From: Kistimonas sp. bin40
GTDB taxonomy: Bacteria; Pseudomonadota; Gammaproteobacteria; Pseudomonadales; Endozoicomonadaceae
NCBI GenBank assembly: GCA_002238585.1
Contig: MPMQ01000026.1
Location: 1-38,713 of the forward strand
Direction: 5' to 3'
Length of the DNA stretch: 38,713 bases
This document shows positions 16,385 to 25,211 of the stretch, one piece after another (the stretch's first letter is position 1; each line of letters begins with the position of its first letter). The notes below the pieces were generated by a model. It saw nothing but the letters and a program-made list of their open reading frames with translations. It did no database searches and was not told where the DNA came from. The translations under genes and the position numbers were made by a program.

Positions 16385-17368
16385 CTACATCTCCGGGTGG
16401 AAGGGAAGCCGGATCTTCTTGAGCATGTCATCGATCTCTGCGCTGTTGCTTGACAGCAGGGCGCGCTCTACCAGATTTTGCGTGAGATGACTGGCAAGAA
16501 GTGACACGAAGTCGTATAAAAAGCTTCGCGAGAAGGTGCCACGGCGCAGGCCTATGTACACTGTGCTGGAAGGGAAGAGGTGTCCAACGTCGATATACAC
16601 TAATCCTCTGTCGTTTTCTTGCTCCCATGCCAGACTGGGAATCAGTCCTGCACCCAGTCCCAGGCGCACATAGTGTTTGACGAGGTCGGTGTCAGCCACC
16701 TGGCAGGCTATGACGGGCGTTACGCCTTCGCGAACGCAAGCCTGGTGCAGATGGGGGTAGCCGACCGGGTTGGTGGAGCAGACTACTATGGGATAGTTTT
16801 CCAGGTCCGCAAGTGTCAGGCTACCGGCTTGGGTGAGCGGGTGGTCGTCAGGAACAACAAGTCCGGTGTTGTATTGGTAGCAGGGCAGGTTGATCAACCC
16901 GGTGGGCGGGTTCATCAGTTCTGTGCAAACAGCGATGTCAGCTTCGCCATCCATCAGCATTTCGGCGACCTGAGAGGGTTCTCCTTGCCGTATGCGCAGT
17001 GTTACGGATGGGAATTTTTTCATGAAGGCGCAGGTGACATCGGGCAGCGCGTGACGTGCCTGGAGGCGTGTGCAGGAAATCGAAAGAAAGCCCCGGCTTT
17101 CGTCAGTGAAGTCTTGTGCAATTTGTTTTATAGAGCGTGTCTTGCAGAGTATTTCGTCGGCTAATTTAATGATTTTCTCGCCAGCCGGGGTAATGCGTAT
17201 GAGGTGTTTTCCGCTGCGCACGAAAACCTCTACACCGAGTTCATCTTCGAGAAGACGGATTTGTTTGCTGACGCCGGGTTGGGATGTGTACAGACTCTGG
17301 GCGGTGGCTGAGACGTTCAGATTGTGGTGAGCGACTTCCCATATGTACCTGAGCTGTTGGAGCTTCAT
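16385..17368 (-). CDS. cysB: CysB, LysR-type regulator of sulfur assimilation
   Basis: A transcription factor that activates cysteine biosynthesis and sulfur uptake genes in response to N-acetylserine. The 327-residue length fits CysB (324 in E. coli). The winged helix-turn-helix MKLQQLRYIWEVAHHNLNVS, then TSQPGVSKQIRLLEDELG, is almost the consensus CysB N-terminus. The effector domain has SISCTRLQARHALP (consensus TTHTQARYALP), RIRQGEPSQVAEM and LGLGAGLIPSLAW. The reading frame extends far upstream of 17368, but the ATG there gives the exact family start. It is divergent from a TauE/SafE permease gene with a 165-base intergenic region, where CysB probably binds. Confidence 0.95.
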   Translation of the reverse strand: MKLQQLRYIWEVAHHNLNVSATAQSLYTSQPGVSKQIRLLEDELGVEVFVRSGKHLIRITPAGEKIIKLADEILCKTRSIKQIAQDFTDESRGFLSISCTRLQARHALPDVTCAFMKKFPSVTLRIRQGEPSQVAEMLMDGEADIAVCTELMNPPTGLINLPCYQYNTGLVVPDDHPLTQAGSLTLADLENYPIVVCSTNPVGYPHLHQACVREGVTPVIACQVADTDLVKHYVRLGLGAGLIPSLAWEQENDRGLVYIDVGHLFPSSTVYIGLRRGTFSRSFLYDFVSLLASHLTQNLVERALLSSNSAEIDDMLKKIRLPFHPEM

Positions 17369-17533
17369 GGCGGTTCTCCAGTTGCGGTAAGCAAAAATGT
17401 GTTTGGGACCGGAAAAATTGAGTCTGCTGATTTGCAACTCACTGTTGCCCTTTTTTTCTCTGGGAGGGAGAGGCGAGTACAAAAGATACGCCGTCTCTCC
17501 GGAGGCAGAGTAAAATAACCGTAACTGTAGCCA
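17369..17533. promoter_or_regulatory. Divergent cysB / permease promoter region
   Basis: The 165 bases between the divergent cysB and permease genes must carry both promoters. LysR-type regulators usually bind such regions, and CysB autoregulates in enterics. No exact binding site was identified by eye, so this is positional inference. Confidence 0.45.
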
Positions 17534-18346
17534 ATGGGTTATCCTGGTGTGGACTTGCTTTTGTATGTGCTGGCGGGAGCTGGCGTTGGTCTGATTGTCG
17601 GGCTGACAGGTGTGGGGGGCGGTTCTCTTATGACTCCCCTTTTGTTGTTGCTGGGATGCCCTGTCGGCACAGCGGTAGGGACAGATCTGGTATACGCATC
17701 CATTACCAAGTTGAGTGCGCTGGTGGCGCATCAGCGCCAGGGGACAGTCCGCTGGGGCGTTGCCTTTCTTTTGAGTTCAGGCAGCATCCCGTCGGCCCTG
17801 TTGAGTGTTTGGTGGTTGCATCAGCGCATGCAGACACAAGGGGGAGGGTTCCCGGCTCATTTGGTGACCAGTATTTTGGGGTCCGGGCTGATTCTGGCGG
17901 CGGTGGGGCTTTTGTTGAGAGCGTTTTTTTGCAGGGGTGTCAACGATGAACTTGTTGAACATGGAGGGACTGAAGACCGCATTGCACCCTTGTCGAGATT
18001 GGGTATAGTCGTGGTGGGTCTGGTTTTGGGGTGTTTGGTGACGCTCTCGTCTGTCGGGGCGGGCGCCTGTGGTACGGCCGCTTTGTTGGTGCTGTGTCCG
18101 CGGTTGCCGCTGGTGCGCATTGTGGGTACCGAGTTGGCGCACGCCGTTCCTTTGGCTCTGGTAGCAGGTTGTGGACACCTGCTGCTGGGGAATGTGGATT
18201 TTCTTCTGCTGTGCTGCCTTTCGCTCGCGTCTCTTCCTGCTACACAAATTGGCGCAAGAATAGGTCGCAAGATGCCGGATGCTGTACTTCAGCGCATACT
18301 GGGCTGTCTGTTGTTGGGCCTGGGAATTCGTTACGCTTTTTTTTGA
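17534..18346 (+). CDS. TauE/SafE (TSUP) family sulfite/organosulfonate-type permease
   Basis: A 270-residue inner-membrane protein with about eight helices in two repeated halves. The first half has AGVGLIVGLTGVGGGSLMTPLLLLL, the classic TauE/SafE motif (GxxxGLxGxGGG), and GTDLVYASITKLSAL. The second half has GLVLGCLVTLSSVGAGACGTAALL and VGTELAHAVPLALVAG. Members move sulfite, sulfoacetate, taurine-derived products or other small anions. Divergence from cysB supports a sulfur role, but substrate and direction are inference. No clear ribosome binding site precedes the ATG. It ends 114 bases before rseP and is not part of the usual rseP cluster. Confidence 0.88.
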   Translation: MGYPGVDLLLYVLAGAGVGLIVGLTGVGGGSLMTPLLLLLGCPVGTAVGTDLVYASITKLSALVAHQRQGTVRWGVAFLLSSGSIPSALLSVWWLHQRMQTQGGGFPAHLVTSILGSGLILAAVGLLLRAFFCRGVNDELVEHGGTEDRIAPLSRLGIVVVGLVLGCLVTLSSVGAGACGTAALLVLCPRLPLVRIVGTELAHAVPLALVAGCGHLLLGNVDFLLLCCLSLASLPATQIGARIGRKMPDAVLQRILGCLLLGLGIRYAFF

Positions 18347-18460
18347 TGGCTGTCACTTTCTGTTCGAGGCAGCGGGAGTACTTTTTTGGGTGTGGCTGGG
18401 GTATGATGTGCGCCCCTTCGCGGATGTTCCCCCTTCTCTCTTCACGGAGACTTCCTCTAA

Positions 18461-19825
18461 ATGGCACTTGTCCAGATTACTCTCGCCTTTGTGCTGACTC
18501 TGGCGTTGCTCGTGACTGTGCATGAGTACGGGCACTTTTGGGTGGCACGCCGATGTGGAGTCAAGGTATTGCGCTTCAGTGTCGGGTTCGGCAAGCCGTT
18601 GTTTTCCTGGCATGACAGTCAGGGGACGGAGTATGTGATCGCCTGGATTCCTCTGGGTGGCTATATCAAGATGCTGGACGAGCGTGAGGGCCCTGTTCCG
18701 GTTGAGGAAAGGTCGCGCGCTTTCAACAGGAAACATCCTGTGATTCGCATGCTTGTTGTTCTGGCAGGTCCCGTTGCCAATCTGCTACTGGCCTTTTTCG
18801 TCCTGTGGGTGATGTATCTGGTCGGCTTGCGTGCTCCGGTTCCGGTTGTGGGAAGTGTCGTGCCGGACTCTGCTGCCTACGATGCTGGTGTGATGCCAGG
18901 CCAGGAGATTGTCGCAGTTAATGAACGAAGTGCAGGAGACTGGCGTGCTGTGAATGAGGCTCTGTTGGCGGAGGCGGTGCACTCTGATGCAATCCGGTTG
19001 AGTGTGCGCGAACAGGGCTCGCCAGCCAGTGAGGCAGAGACCCGTCTTGTCAGGCTGGATGACTGGAAAGCGGCCGGCGCGCAGGCCACAAGTATCATCA
19101 CGGGACTGGGTATTGTTCCCTGGCAGCCGGAAGTCGAGGCAGTCATAGGCAGAGTGCTGCCGGGAGAGGCGGCTGAGAGGGCAGATCTGCGGGAGGGAGA
19201 CCGGATTCATTCCGTCAACGACCAGCCTGTTGCCGATTGGGGGCATTGGGTTGCCATGTTGCGGGCCAGCCCCGGGGAAACACTGGCCCTGGATGTCACG
19301 CGTAACGATGAGCATGTCACAGTGTATTTGACACCATCGGCGAAGAAGCAGGGTGGGGGGCCGGATGTCGGGTACATAGGGGCCGCGCCGGTTGCTGTTC
19401 CCTGGCCTGCTGATAAACTGCGGACGGTGCGTAAGGGGCCGCTGGCGGCCTTGAGTGTGTCTGCCGAAAAAACACTCTGGTTGTCGACGACGGTAGTGAC
19501 GTCCCTGGCGAAAATGCTGACGGGCGTGACTTCACTGGATCAACTCAGTGGGCCGATCGGTATTGCGCGGGCTGCCGGCGCTTCCATGGCGGGCGGGCTG
19601 ACGAATTTTCTGGGCTTTCTTGCCATGCTTAGTGTCAGTCTGGGTATAATCAACCTGCTTCCAGTCCCCACGCTCGATGGGGGACACTTCCTGTTTCACC
19701 TGGCGGAGCTTGTGAGGGGTAAGCCCCTGCCAGAGAACGTGCAGGATTTCAGTGTGCGCGTGGGGTTGATTCTGATTTTGGGTATGATGTGTACCGCACT
19801 CGTAAATGATTTCAGTCGCATGTGA
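18461..19825 (+). CDS. rseP: RseP, site-2 intramembrane zinc metalloprotease
   Basis: The inner-membrane protease that cuts anti-sigma factor RseA after DegS, releasing sigma-E in the envelope stress response. The zinc site HEYGH is at residues 21-25 in the first transmembrane helix, and the second-site LDGGH motif begins at 405. Two PDZ domains lie between (GSVVPDSAAYDAGVMPGQEI and VLPGEAAERADLREGDRIHSV). GFLAMLSVSLGIINLLPVPTL is the usual helix before the LDGG. Length 454 is near the E. coli 450. The ATG at 18461 follows CGGAG ten bases upstream. It heads the envelope cluster here; in most relatives dxr precedes it, but here a TauE/SafE permease does. Confidence 0.97.
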   Translation: MALVQITLAFVLTLALLVTVHEYGHFWVARRCGVKVLRFSVGFGKPLFSWHDSQGTEYVIAWIPLGGYIKMLDEREGPVPVEERSRAFNRKHPVIRMLVVLAGPVANLLLAFFVLWVMYLVGLRAPVPVVGSVVPDSAAYDAGVMPGQEIVAVNERSAGDWRAVNEALLAEAVHSDAIRLSVREQGSPASEAETRLVRLDDWKAAGAQATSIITGLGIVPWQPEVEAVIGRVLPGEAAERADLREGDRIHSVNDQPVADWGHWVAMLRASPGETLALDVTRNDEHVTVYLTPSAKKQGGGPDVGYIGAAPVAVPWPADKLRTVRKGPLAALSVSAEKTLWLSTTVVTSLAKMLTGVTSLDQLSGPIGIARAAGASMAGGLTNFLGFLAMLSVSLGIINLLPVPTLDGGHFLFHLAELVRGKPLPENVQDFSVRVGLILILGMMCTALVNDFSRM

Positions 19826-19862
19826 ACCTCGAAGAAATAACAAGGTACTACATCTGAAAATA

Positions 19863-22202
19863 ATGGACTTCATGAAGCGATTTTTTGTGCCGCTTTTTTT
19901 GGGCCTGCTTTTTTCAGGCCGGGCTGCTGCGTTCGTGGTCGGTGATATCCGGCTTGACGGGTTGCAGCGGGTCTCTGCCGGAACAGTTTTTTCGGCCCTT
20001 CCTGTTGCGGTGGGTGATGACGTCAGCACTGAAGATCTGGCGACGGCCGCCCGTTCCTTGTTTGCCGCTGGCTATTTCCAGGACATTCACCTTGGACGTG
20101 AAGGAGATGTGCTGGTTGTTGAGCTGGTTGAGCGCCCCTCCATCAGTAAGATAGAGATTTCAGGGAACAAAAAAATCGCAAAAAAAGATTTGCTCAAAGG
20201 CCTCAAAAGTAGTGGCCTGGCAGAGGGCGAGGTCTTTCGACAGTCTACGCTGGAGGCTGTCCGTGTGGAGCTGGAGCGTCAGTATGTGGCGCAGGGCCGT
20301 TATGGCGCGGTCATTGATACCCGGACCAGGCCCATGCCCAATAACAGAGTGGCTGTCAGCGTCGCCATAAAGGAAGGAAGTGAGTCCCGTATCCAGGACA
20401 TCAATATCGTGGGTTCACATGTTTTCTCCCGTGAAACGCTGCTGGATCTGTTTCAGCTGCAGCCTTCCAATTGGCTCTCGTGGTATTCCAACAATGACAG
20501 GTATTCCAGGGAAAAGCTCTCGGGTGACCTGGAACGCTTGCGCTCCTGGTATCTTGATCGTGGCTACATCAATTTCACTATCAGCTCCACCCAGGTGTCC
20601 ATTACGCCGGACAAAACAGGTGTCTACGTCACTATCAACATAGAAGAAGGCAAACAATACCGGGTGGGAGATGTCAGGCTGGATGGTCAGCTGGTGGTGG
20701 ACGAAAAGGAGCTGACAACGCTTCTCAAAATTCGTGAGGGACAGGTTTTTTCTCGTCGTTTGATGACGCTCACAGAAGAGGACTTGACCCATCGGCTGGG
20801 AGAGGAGGGGTATGCTTTCGCGTCTTTTTCCGGCGTTCCCCAGCCGCACGAAGACGACAGCAGGGTAGACATCACGTTTTTTGCCAAGCCAGGGCAGCGC
20901 GTTTATGTGCGCCGGATCAATTTTCATGGCAACCTGCGAACGGCAGATGAGGTATTACGGCGGGAAGTCCGGCAGATGGAAGGCGGTGTTTTCAACCAGG
21001 TCCAGCTGGAGCAGTCCAGGACGCGTCTTAATCGGCTGGGCTATCTCGGCCAGGTGGAGATGGAGACCGTCCCTGTTCCTGGATCCAGTAGCATGGTGGA
21101 CATCAACTACAGCGTGGATGAGCAGCCTTCGGGTTCAGTGACCGCCAGTCTGGGGTATTCACAGGCAGAAGGCCTGCTGCTGGGCGCTTCTCTGGACCAG
21201 AAAAATTTTCTGGGATCGGGCAATCAGGTAAAGCTGCAGCTTAACAGCAGCAATACACGACGGCAGTATAGTTTTTCTTTTTTGGATCCCTATTACACAA
21301 TTGATGGTGTCAGCCGGGGCTTCAGCCTTTACTACGGCGAAACAGATCTGGAAGACAGCAATGTTTCGACCTACAACATAGATTCCTGGGGTGGAAGCGT
21401 CACCTATGGGTATCCTCTGTCAGAAATTTCCCGGTTGCGCTTTGGTTTGAGTCTGGAAAGCAAAAATCTGGCCACAGGTGCCGATCCGGCATTGCCCATT
21501 GCGGACTTCATCGCCAACCAGGGCGGTTCCTTTACAGACGTGGCGGTAAACGGTGGCCTCTTCCAGTCTGCGCTTGACAATGGCCTTCTCCCTGGCGATG
21601 GTTGGTCCCAGAGTGTTTTTGCTGAAGTATCCACCCCCGTCAGTGACTTGCTGTTTTACAAGTTAAACTACAAAGGGCAGTATTTTTATCCAGTTTTCAA
21701 AAAAATGTCGCTGCGTTTTTCTTCTCGTCTGGGCTACGGTGGCGCTTATGGGAAAACGCCTGAGCTGCCGTTCTTTGAAAACTTTTATGGCGGTGGATTT
21801 GGATCTGTGCGTGGCTACAGGGATAACACTCTTGGCCCCAGGGCAAGGCGTGGCAGCGGGGTCTATGATCCTGTCGGGGGTAATATCCTGATGGAAGGCA
21901 GCGTGGAGCTTCTTTTTCCTCCGCCATTTGTAGGGCACTCGAATCGACTGCGTACATCGGCTTTTCTGGATGTGGGCAACGTGTTTTCTACGCAGTGCGG
22001 CAAGCGAGCTGATGCACAAAATGCCCCTTTGGAGCAGGCGTGCTACTCGCCGTCGTTTGAACATTTGCGTTACAGCGTCGGGCTTGGAATGACATGGCTT
22101 ACCCCGCTGGGGCCGCTGACGTTCAGCTTGGCCAAGGCGCTGAAAGTAGAGAGGGGGGATGACCCCCAGATATTCCAGTTTTCTTTGGGAGCCCCTTTCT
22201 GA
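19863..22202 (+). CDS. bamA: BamA, outer-membrane protein assembly factor
   Basis: The essential Omp85 protein that inserts beta-barrel proteins in the outer membrane. A signal peptide (KRFFVPLFLGLLFSGRAAA) is followed by FVVGDIRLDGLQRV and five POTRA repeats to about residue 420, then a 16-strand barrel. The conserved barrel loop motif VRGYRDNTLGPR (VRGF/Y) and the C-terminal QFSLGAPF ending in Phe are present. The start may be the ATG at 19863 or the one at 19872; the frame's opening at 19806 lies inside rseP and is unlikely. It follows rseP by 37 bases and precedes skp by 56 bases. Loop sequences were not analysed further. Confidence 0.97.
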   Translation: MDFMKRFFVPLFLGLLFSGRAAAFVVGDIRLDGLQRVSAGTVFSALPVAVGDDVSTEDLATAARSLFAAGYFQDIHLGREGDVLVVELVERPSISKIEISGNKKIAKKDLLKGLKSSGLAEGEVFRQSTLEAVRVELERQYVAQGRYGAVIDTRTRPMPNNRVAVSVAIKEGSESRIQDINIVGSHVFSRETLLDLFQLQPSNWLSWYSNNDRYSREKLSGDLERLRSWYLDRGYINFTISSTQVSITPDKTGVYVTINIEEGKQYRVGDVRLDGQLVVDEKELTTLLKIREGQVFSRRLMTLTEEDLTHRLGEEGYAFASFSGVPQPHEDDSRVDITFFAKPGQRVYVRRINFHGNLRTADEVLRREVRQMEGGVFNQVQLEQSRTRLNRLGYLGQVEMETVPVPGSSSMVDINYSVDEQPSGSVTASLGYSQAEGLLLGASLDQKNFLGSGNQVKLQLNSSNTRRQYSFSFLDPYYTIDGVSRGFSLYYGETDLEDSNVSTYNIDSWGGSVTYGYPLSEISRLRFGLSLESKNLATGADPALPIADFIANQGGSFTDVAVNGGLFQSALDNGLLPGDGWSQSVFAEVSTPVSDLLFYKLNYKGQYFYPVFKKMSLRFSSRLGYGGAYGKTPELPFFENFYGGGFGSVRGYRDNTLGPRARRGSGVYDPVGGNILMEGSVELLFPPPFVGHSNRLRTSAFLDVGNVFSTQCGKRADAQNAPLEQACYSPSFEHLRYSVGLGMTWLTPLGPLTFSLAKALKVERGDDPQIFQFSLGAPF

Positions 22203-22258
22203 TCCCCAAAGTGGTTTGCCCTTTTTTTCAATACATTAACTGAGAGGAGCCTCTGTTC

Positions 22259-22783
22259 ATGCTTGTCTTTTTTCGCTATCTGGCAAAGTGCGCATGTGGT
22301 GCTGCTTTCCTGATGCTGGTGTTGGCTCCTCTGGCCCAGGCTGCGGGGCTGGCTGTTGTTGATTCCCGTAAAGTTTTGCAGGAGTCGATTCCAGCCAAGG
22401 CCTATGCCAAAAACTCTGAGGAAGGTTTTCGCAAAAGGATCAATAAAATCAAGGATCTGGAAGCCGAAGTCAAAAAGCAGGAAGAAAAGCTCAAGCGCGA
22501 CGGTCTGACCATGAGTGAGCTGGACAAATCCATGGCTGGACTCGATCTGCGTCACAAGGAAGAGACCATAAGGTTTCTTTCGCAGCTGCTCTCCCGGGAC
22601 AAGGCGAATGCGGACCGCGCGGAGTTGGAGCGACTCAGCCCTGTTCTTGACAAGGCGATCCAGGAGGTGGCCGTTGCTGCTGGTTACGATCTGGTTGTTG
22701 AAAAGGAAGCTGTCCGCTTTTCCAGGTCCGGTGTGGATATCACGGGCAAGGTGATTGAAAAGCTGAACCATTTGGCGAAGTGA
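22259..22783 (+). CDS. skp: Skp/OmpH periplasmic chaperone
   Basis: A 174-residue periplasmic chaperone that holds unfolded outer-membrane proteins on the way to BamA. It has a signal peptide with likely cleavage after AQA (residue 28), then AGLAVVDSRKVLQESIPAK, the Skp start, a long coiled-coil with DLEAEVKKQEEKLKRDG, and the C-terminal IQEVAVAAGYDLVVEKEAV. GAGAGG lies upstream of the ATG. It is in the standard place after bamA. The following 258-base gap before lpxD is longer than normal and contains no recognisable gene. Confidence 0.93.
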   Translation: MLVFFRYLAKCACGAAFLMLVLAPLAQAAGLAVVDSRKVLQESIPAKAYAKNSEEGFRKRINKIKDLEAEVKKQEEKLKRDGLTMSELDKSMAGLDLRHKEETIRFLSQLLSRDKANADRAELERLSPVLDKAIQEVAVAAGYDLVVEKEAVRFSRSGVDITGKVIEKLNHLAK

Positions 22784-23041
22784 GTGCGCAGAGTCATGCA
22801 AAAGATGTGTCCTGTTGCCAGCAGAACAGGGTTTGCATTCTCCTGCCAAGCGAGCAGAAGGGGGCTCCCGACAGTTTTTGGCCGGATGGGGATTTTATCT
22901 ATCCGGATAGAGCGGGACAGGGCTGCAAAAGGATTGTATGAATTGACTTGGCATTCGTGCGAACTGGCTGGAACGGACGTGGGTTTTACCGAGCATTTGA
23001 CGTTTATTTTTACTGTTTATTTTGGTTGTTGATGGGTTTTT

Positions 23042-24193
23042 ATGAAGTCTCTGAAGCAGTACACGCTTGAGGAGCTGGCCTCTTTCTTGCAGGCACAGAT
23101 ACAAGGCGATCCTGCGGTAGTGATCACAGGTCTTTCCTCACTGCAGGACGCAGGTCCTGGAAGTTTGTCTTTTCTTGCCAATCCTGGCTACAAAAAATAT
23201 CTCGCAGACACCCAGGCTGGTGCTGTCATAGTGCGTTCCGAGGATGTGGCGGCCTTGCAGGGGAGGAATGCGCTGATAGTCAGTGACCCTTACCTGGCCT
23301 TTGCGCGCACCAGTCATCTTTTTGCTGTTGAGGATGAGTCCTCCAGTGGAGTCCATCCTTCTGCCATTGTCAGTGCCAGTGCCAAGGTCGATGCCGGGGC
23401 ATGGATTGGTCCGGGTGTTATTGTCGAAGCGGGTGCTTCTGTTGCCAGGGGGGCGCGCATCTTTGCCCAGAGCTTTGTGGGGCCGCGCTGTCACATAGGG
23501 GAAGGAACGGTCCTGCATCCGCGTGTGACTTTGCGTCAGGATGTCACCCTGGGGGAGGACTGCATCATACACTCGGGTGCTGTCATAGGAGACGATGGGT
23601 TTGGCCTTGCCCGTCACGGGAGCGAGTGGGTAAAAATCTCGCAACTGGGAGGTGTCGTGATCGGTAACCAGGTCGAGATCGGTTCCAATACAACCATCGA
23701 CCGGGGAGCCTTGGGCAATACCTGCATTGGTGATGGGGTCAAGCTGGACAATCAGATCCAGGTGGGTCACAACGTTGAGATTGGTTGTCACACCGCCATA
23801 GCCGCCTGCGTTGGCGTTTCGGGGAGCACGCGCATTGGACGTCGGTGTGTCATAGGTGGCGGCACAGGCATAGCAGGTCACCTGACCATTGCGGATGATG
23901 TGTACACTGCCGGCATGGCGATGATTACGCGTTCTATCCGTCAAGCTGGTGTCTGGTCTTCCGGAGGAATAGGGACCATGCCTGTAGAGGACTGGCGACG
24001 TAATACGGTACGTTTCCGTCAGCTCGACAGCATGGCCAAGCGACTGAAGCTATTGGAGCAGCGTCTTGAGCAGATGGATCGCGCCCAGCAAAATTCTCCA
24101 CAAGATTCGGCTTCTGCTGAGCGGTTTTCCAGAGACCAGAAAAAACCTGAAAAGGCAGCAGTCGTCCGTGCTGCAGGAGAGGTACAGCTTTGA
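23042..24193 (+). CDS. lpxD: LpxD, UDP-3-O-acylglucosamine N-acyltransferase
   Basis: Third step of lipid A synthesis, adding the N-linked acyl chain from acyl-ACP. The N-terminal uridine-binding domain includes ITGLSSLQDAGPGSLSFLANPGYKKYL. Left-handed beta-helix hexapeptide repeats run from about residue 100 to 300 with DDGFGLARHGSEWVKISQLGGV and ALGNTCIGDGVKLDNQIQVGHNVEIG. At 383 residues it is about 40 longer than E. coli LpxD (341), owing to a charged C-terminal extension after LKLLEQRLEQMD. Its stop overlaps the lpxA start (cttTGA/TTGa). fabZ, normally between the two, is absent. Confidence 0.96.
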   Translation: MKSLKQYTLEELASFLQAQIQGDPAVVITGLSSLQDAGPGSLSFLANPGYKKYLADTQAGAVIVRSEDVAALQGRNALIVSDPYLAFARTSHLFAVEDESSSGVHPSAIVSASAKVDAGAWIGPGVIVEAGASVARGARIFAQSFVGPRCHIGEGTVLHPRVTLRQDVTLGEDCIIHSGAVIGDDGFGLARHGSEWVKISQLGGVVIGNQVEIGSNTTIDRGALGNTCIGDGVKLDNQIQVGHNVEIGCHTAIAACVGVSGSTRIGRRCVIGGGTGIAGHLTIADDVYTAGMAMITRSIRQAGVWSSGGIGTMPVEDWRRNTVRFRQLDSMAKRLKLLEQRLEQMDRAQQNSPQDSASAERFSRDQKKPEKAAVVRAAGEVQL

Positions 24194-24960
24194 TTGATCC
24201 CCGCGCTATCGTCCATCCTTCGGCTCAGTTGGCAGAGGATGTGGAGGTAGGTCCTTTCAGCCTGATCGGCCCCGATGTCACTATAGACAGTGGCACGCGC
24301 GTCCTCTCTCATGTTGTGATCAAGGGACCTACGTCTATTGGAAAGAACAACAGGATTTACCAGTTTGCGTCTGTTGGTGAGGACTGCCAGGACAAAAAAT
24401 ACAGGGGTGAACCCACACGACTGGTGATTGGGGACAACAACGTTCTGCGGGAGAGTTGCACTCTTCATCGCGGCACGGTGCAGGACCAGGGTGTGACCTG
24501 GGTAGGCAGTGACAATCTGCTGATGGCCTATGTGCACATAGCTCACGATTGTCGGGTGGGTGACAGGTGTATTTTTGCGAACAATGCATCGCTGGCGGGT
24601 CATGTACGCGTAGGTGATGACGTTGTTCTTGGTGGTTTCAGTACGGTACACCAGTTTTGTCAACTGGGGCCGGGGAGCATGACAGCGGGTCGGACGGGAC
24701 TGTTCAAGGATCTTCCCGCTTATACATTGGCCAGCGGTTCTCCTGCGGTTCCCTCTGGCATGAATTTTGAAGGAATGCGTCGTCGTGGATGGAGCGAAGA
24801 GACCATCAGGGAGCTGCGTCGTGCCTACAAAATTGTCTATCGCCAGGGGCGGAGGCTGGATGAGGCGGTGGAAATGCTGCAGGAAATGGTCGCCAGAGTC
24901 CCGGAACTCGTTCCACTGGTAGACAGTCTTCTATCCTCGACCCGGGGTATTGTGCGCTGA
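24190..24960 (+). CDS. lpxA: LpxA, UDP-N-acetylglucosamine acyltransferase
   Basis: First committed step of lipid A synthesis: transfer of a 3-hydroxyacyl chain to UDP-GlcNAc. 256 residues of hexapeptide-repeat beta-helix, beginning IDPRAIVHPSAQLAEDVEVGPF and including VGEDCQDKKYRGEPTRLVIGDNN and the active-site NLLMAYVHIAHDC with catalytic His. The C-terminal helical domain starts GMNFEGMRRRGWS. The start is TTG, overlapping the lpxD stop, with GGAGAGG seven bases upstream, so the rare start codon is supported. Translational coupling with lpxD is likely. lpxB follows after 251 bases with no gene seen between. Confidence 0.96.
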   Translation: MIDPRAIVHPSAQLAEDVEVGPFSLIGPDVTIDSGTRVLSHVVIKGPTSIGKNNRIYQFASVGEDCQDKKYRGEPTRLVIGDNNVLRESCTLHRGTVQDQGVTWVGSDNLLMAYVHIAHDCRVGDRCIFANNASLAGHVRVGDDVVLGGFSTVHQFCQLGPGSMTAGRTGLFKDLPAYTLASGSPAVPSGMNFEGMRRRGWSEETIRELRRAYKIVYRQGRRLDEAVEMLQEMVARVPELVPLVDSLLSSTRGIVR

Positions 24961-25211
24961 TCTTGCATCAGGATGCTGTCAGGCTCTCAGGGGCCTGATG
25001 TTTGCAGTCTCTGAGTCTTTTCTCCCTTGCCGACCGGTGGATGATCTGGATCGCTGTCCTTTGTGCTTCCGGATCGTCCTGTCGGCGCCTCTGAAACATC
25101 GAGAATGAAAATGATCCGTTGTGATGTAGTTATGGCTGCTGGTAATGGAAAGATCGACTTTCGAGGCCCTGCCGTTATGGGGGGAGCGTCTGTTGCCAGG
25201 ATGGCCAGCCG

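Noticed and set aside
22784-23032. Possible small gene between skp and lpxD
   Set aside because: No family motif and a composition unlike its neighbours; treated as an enlarged spacer.
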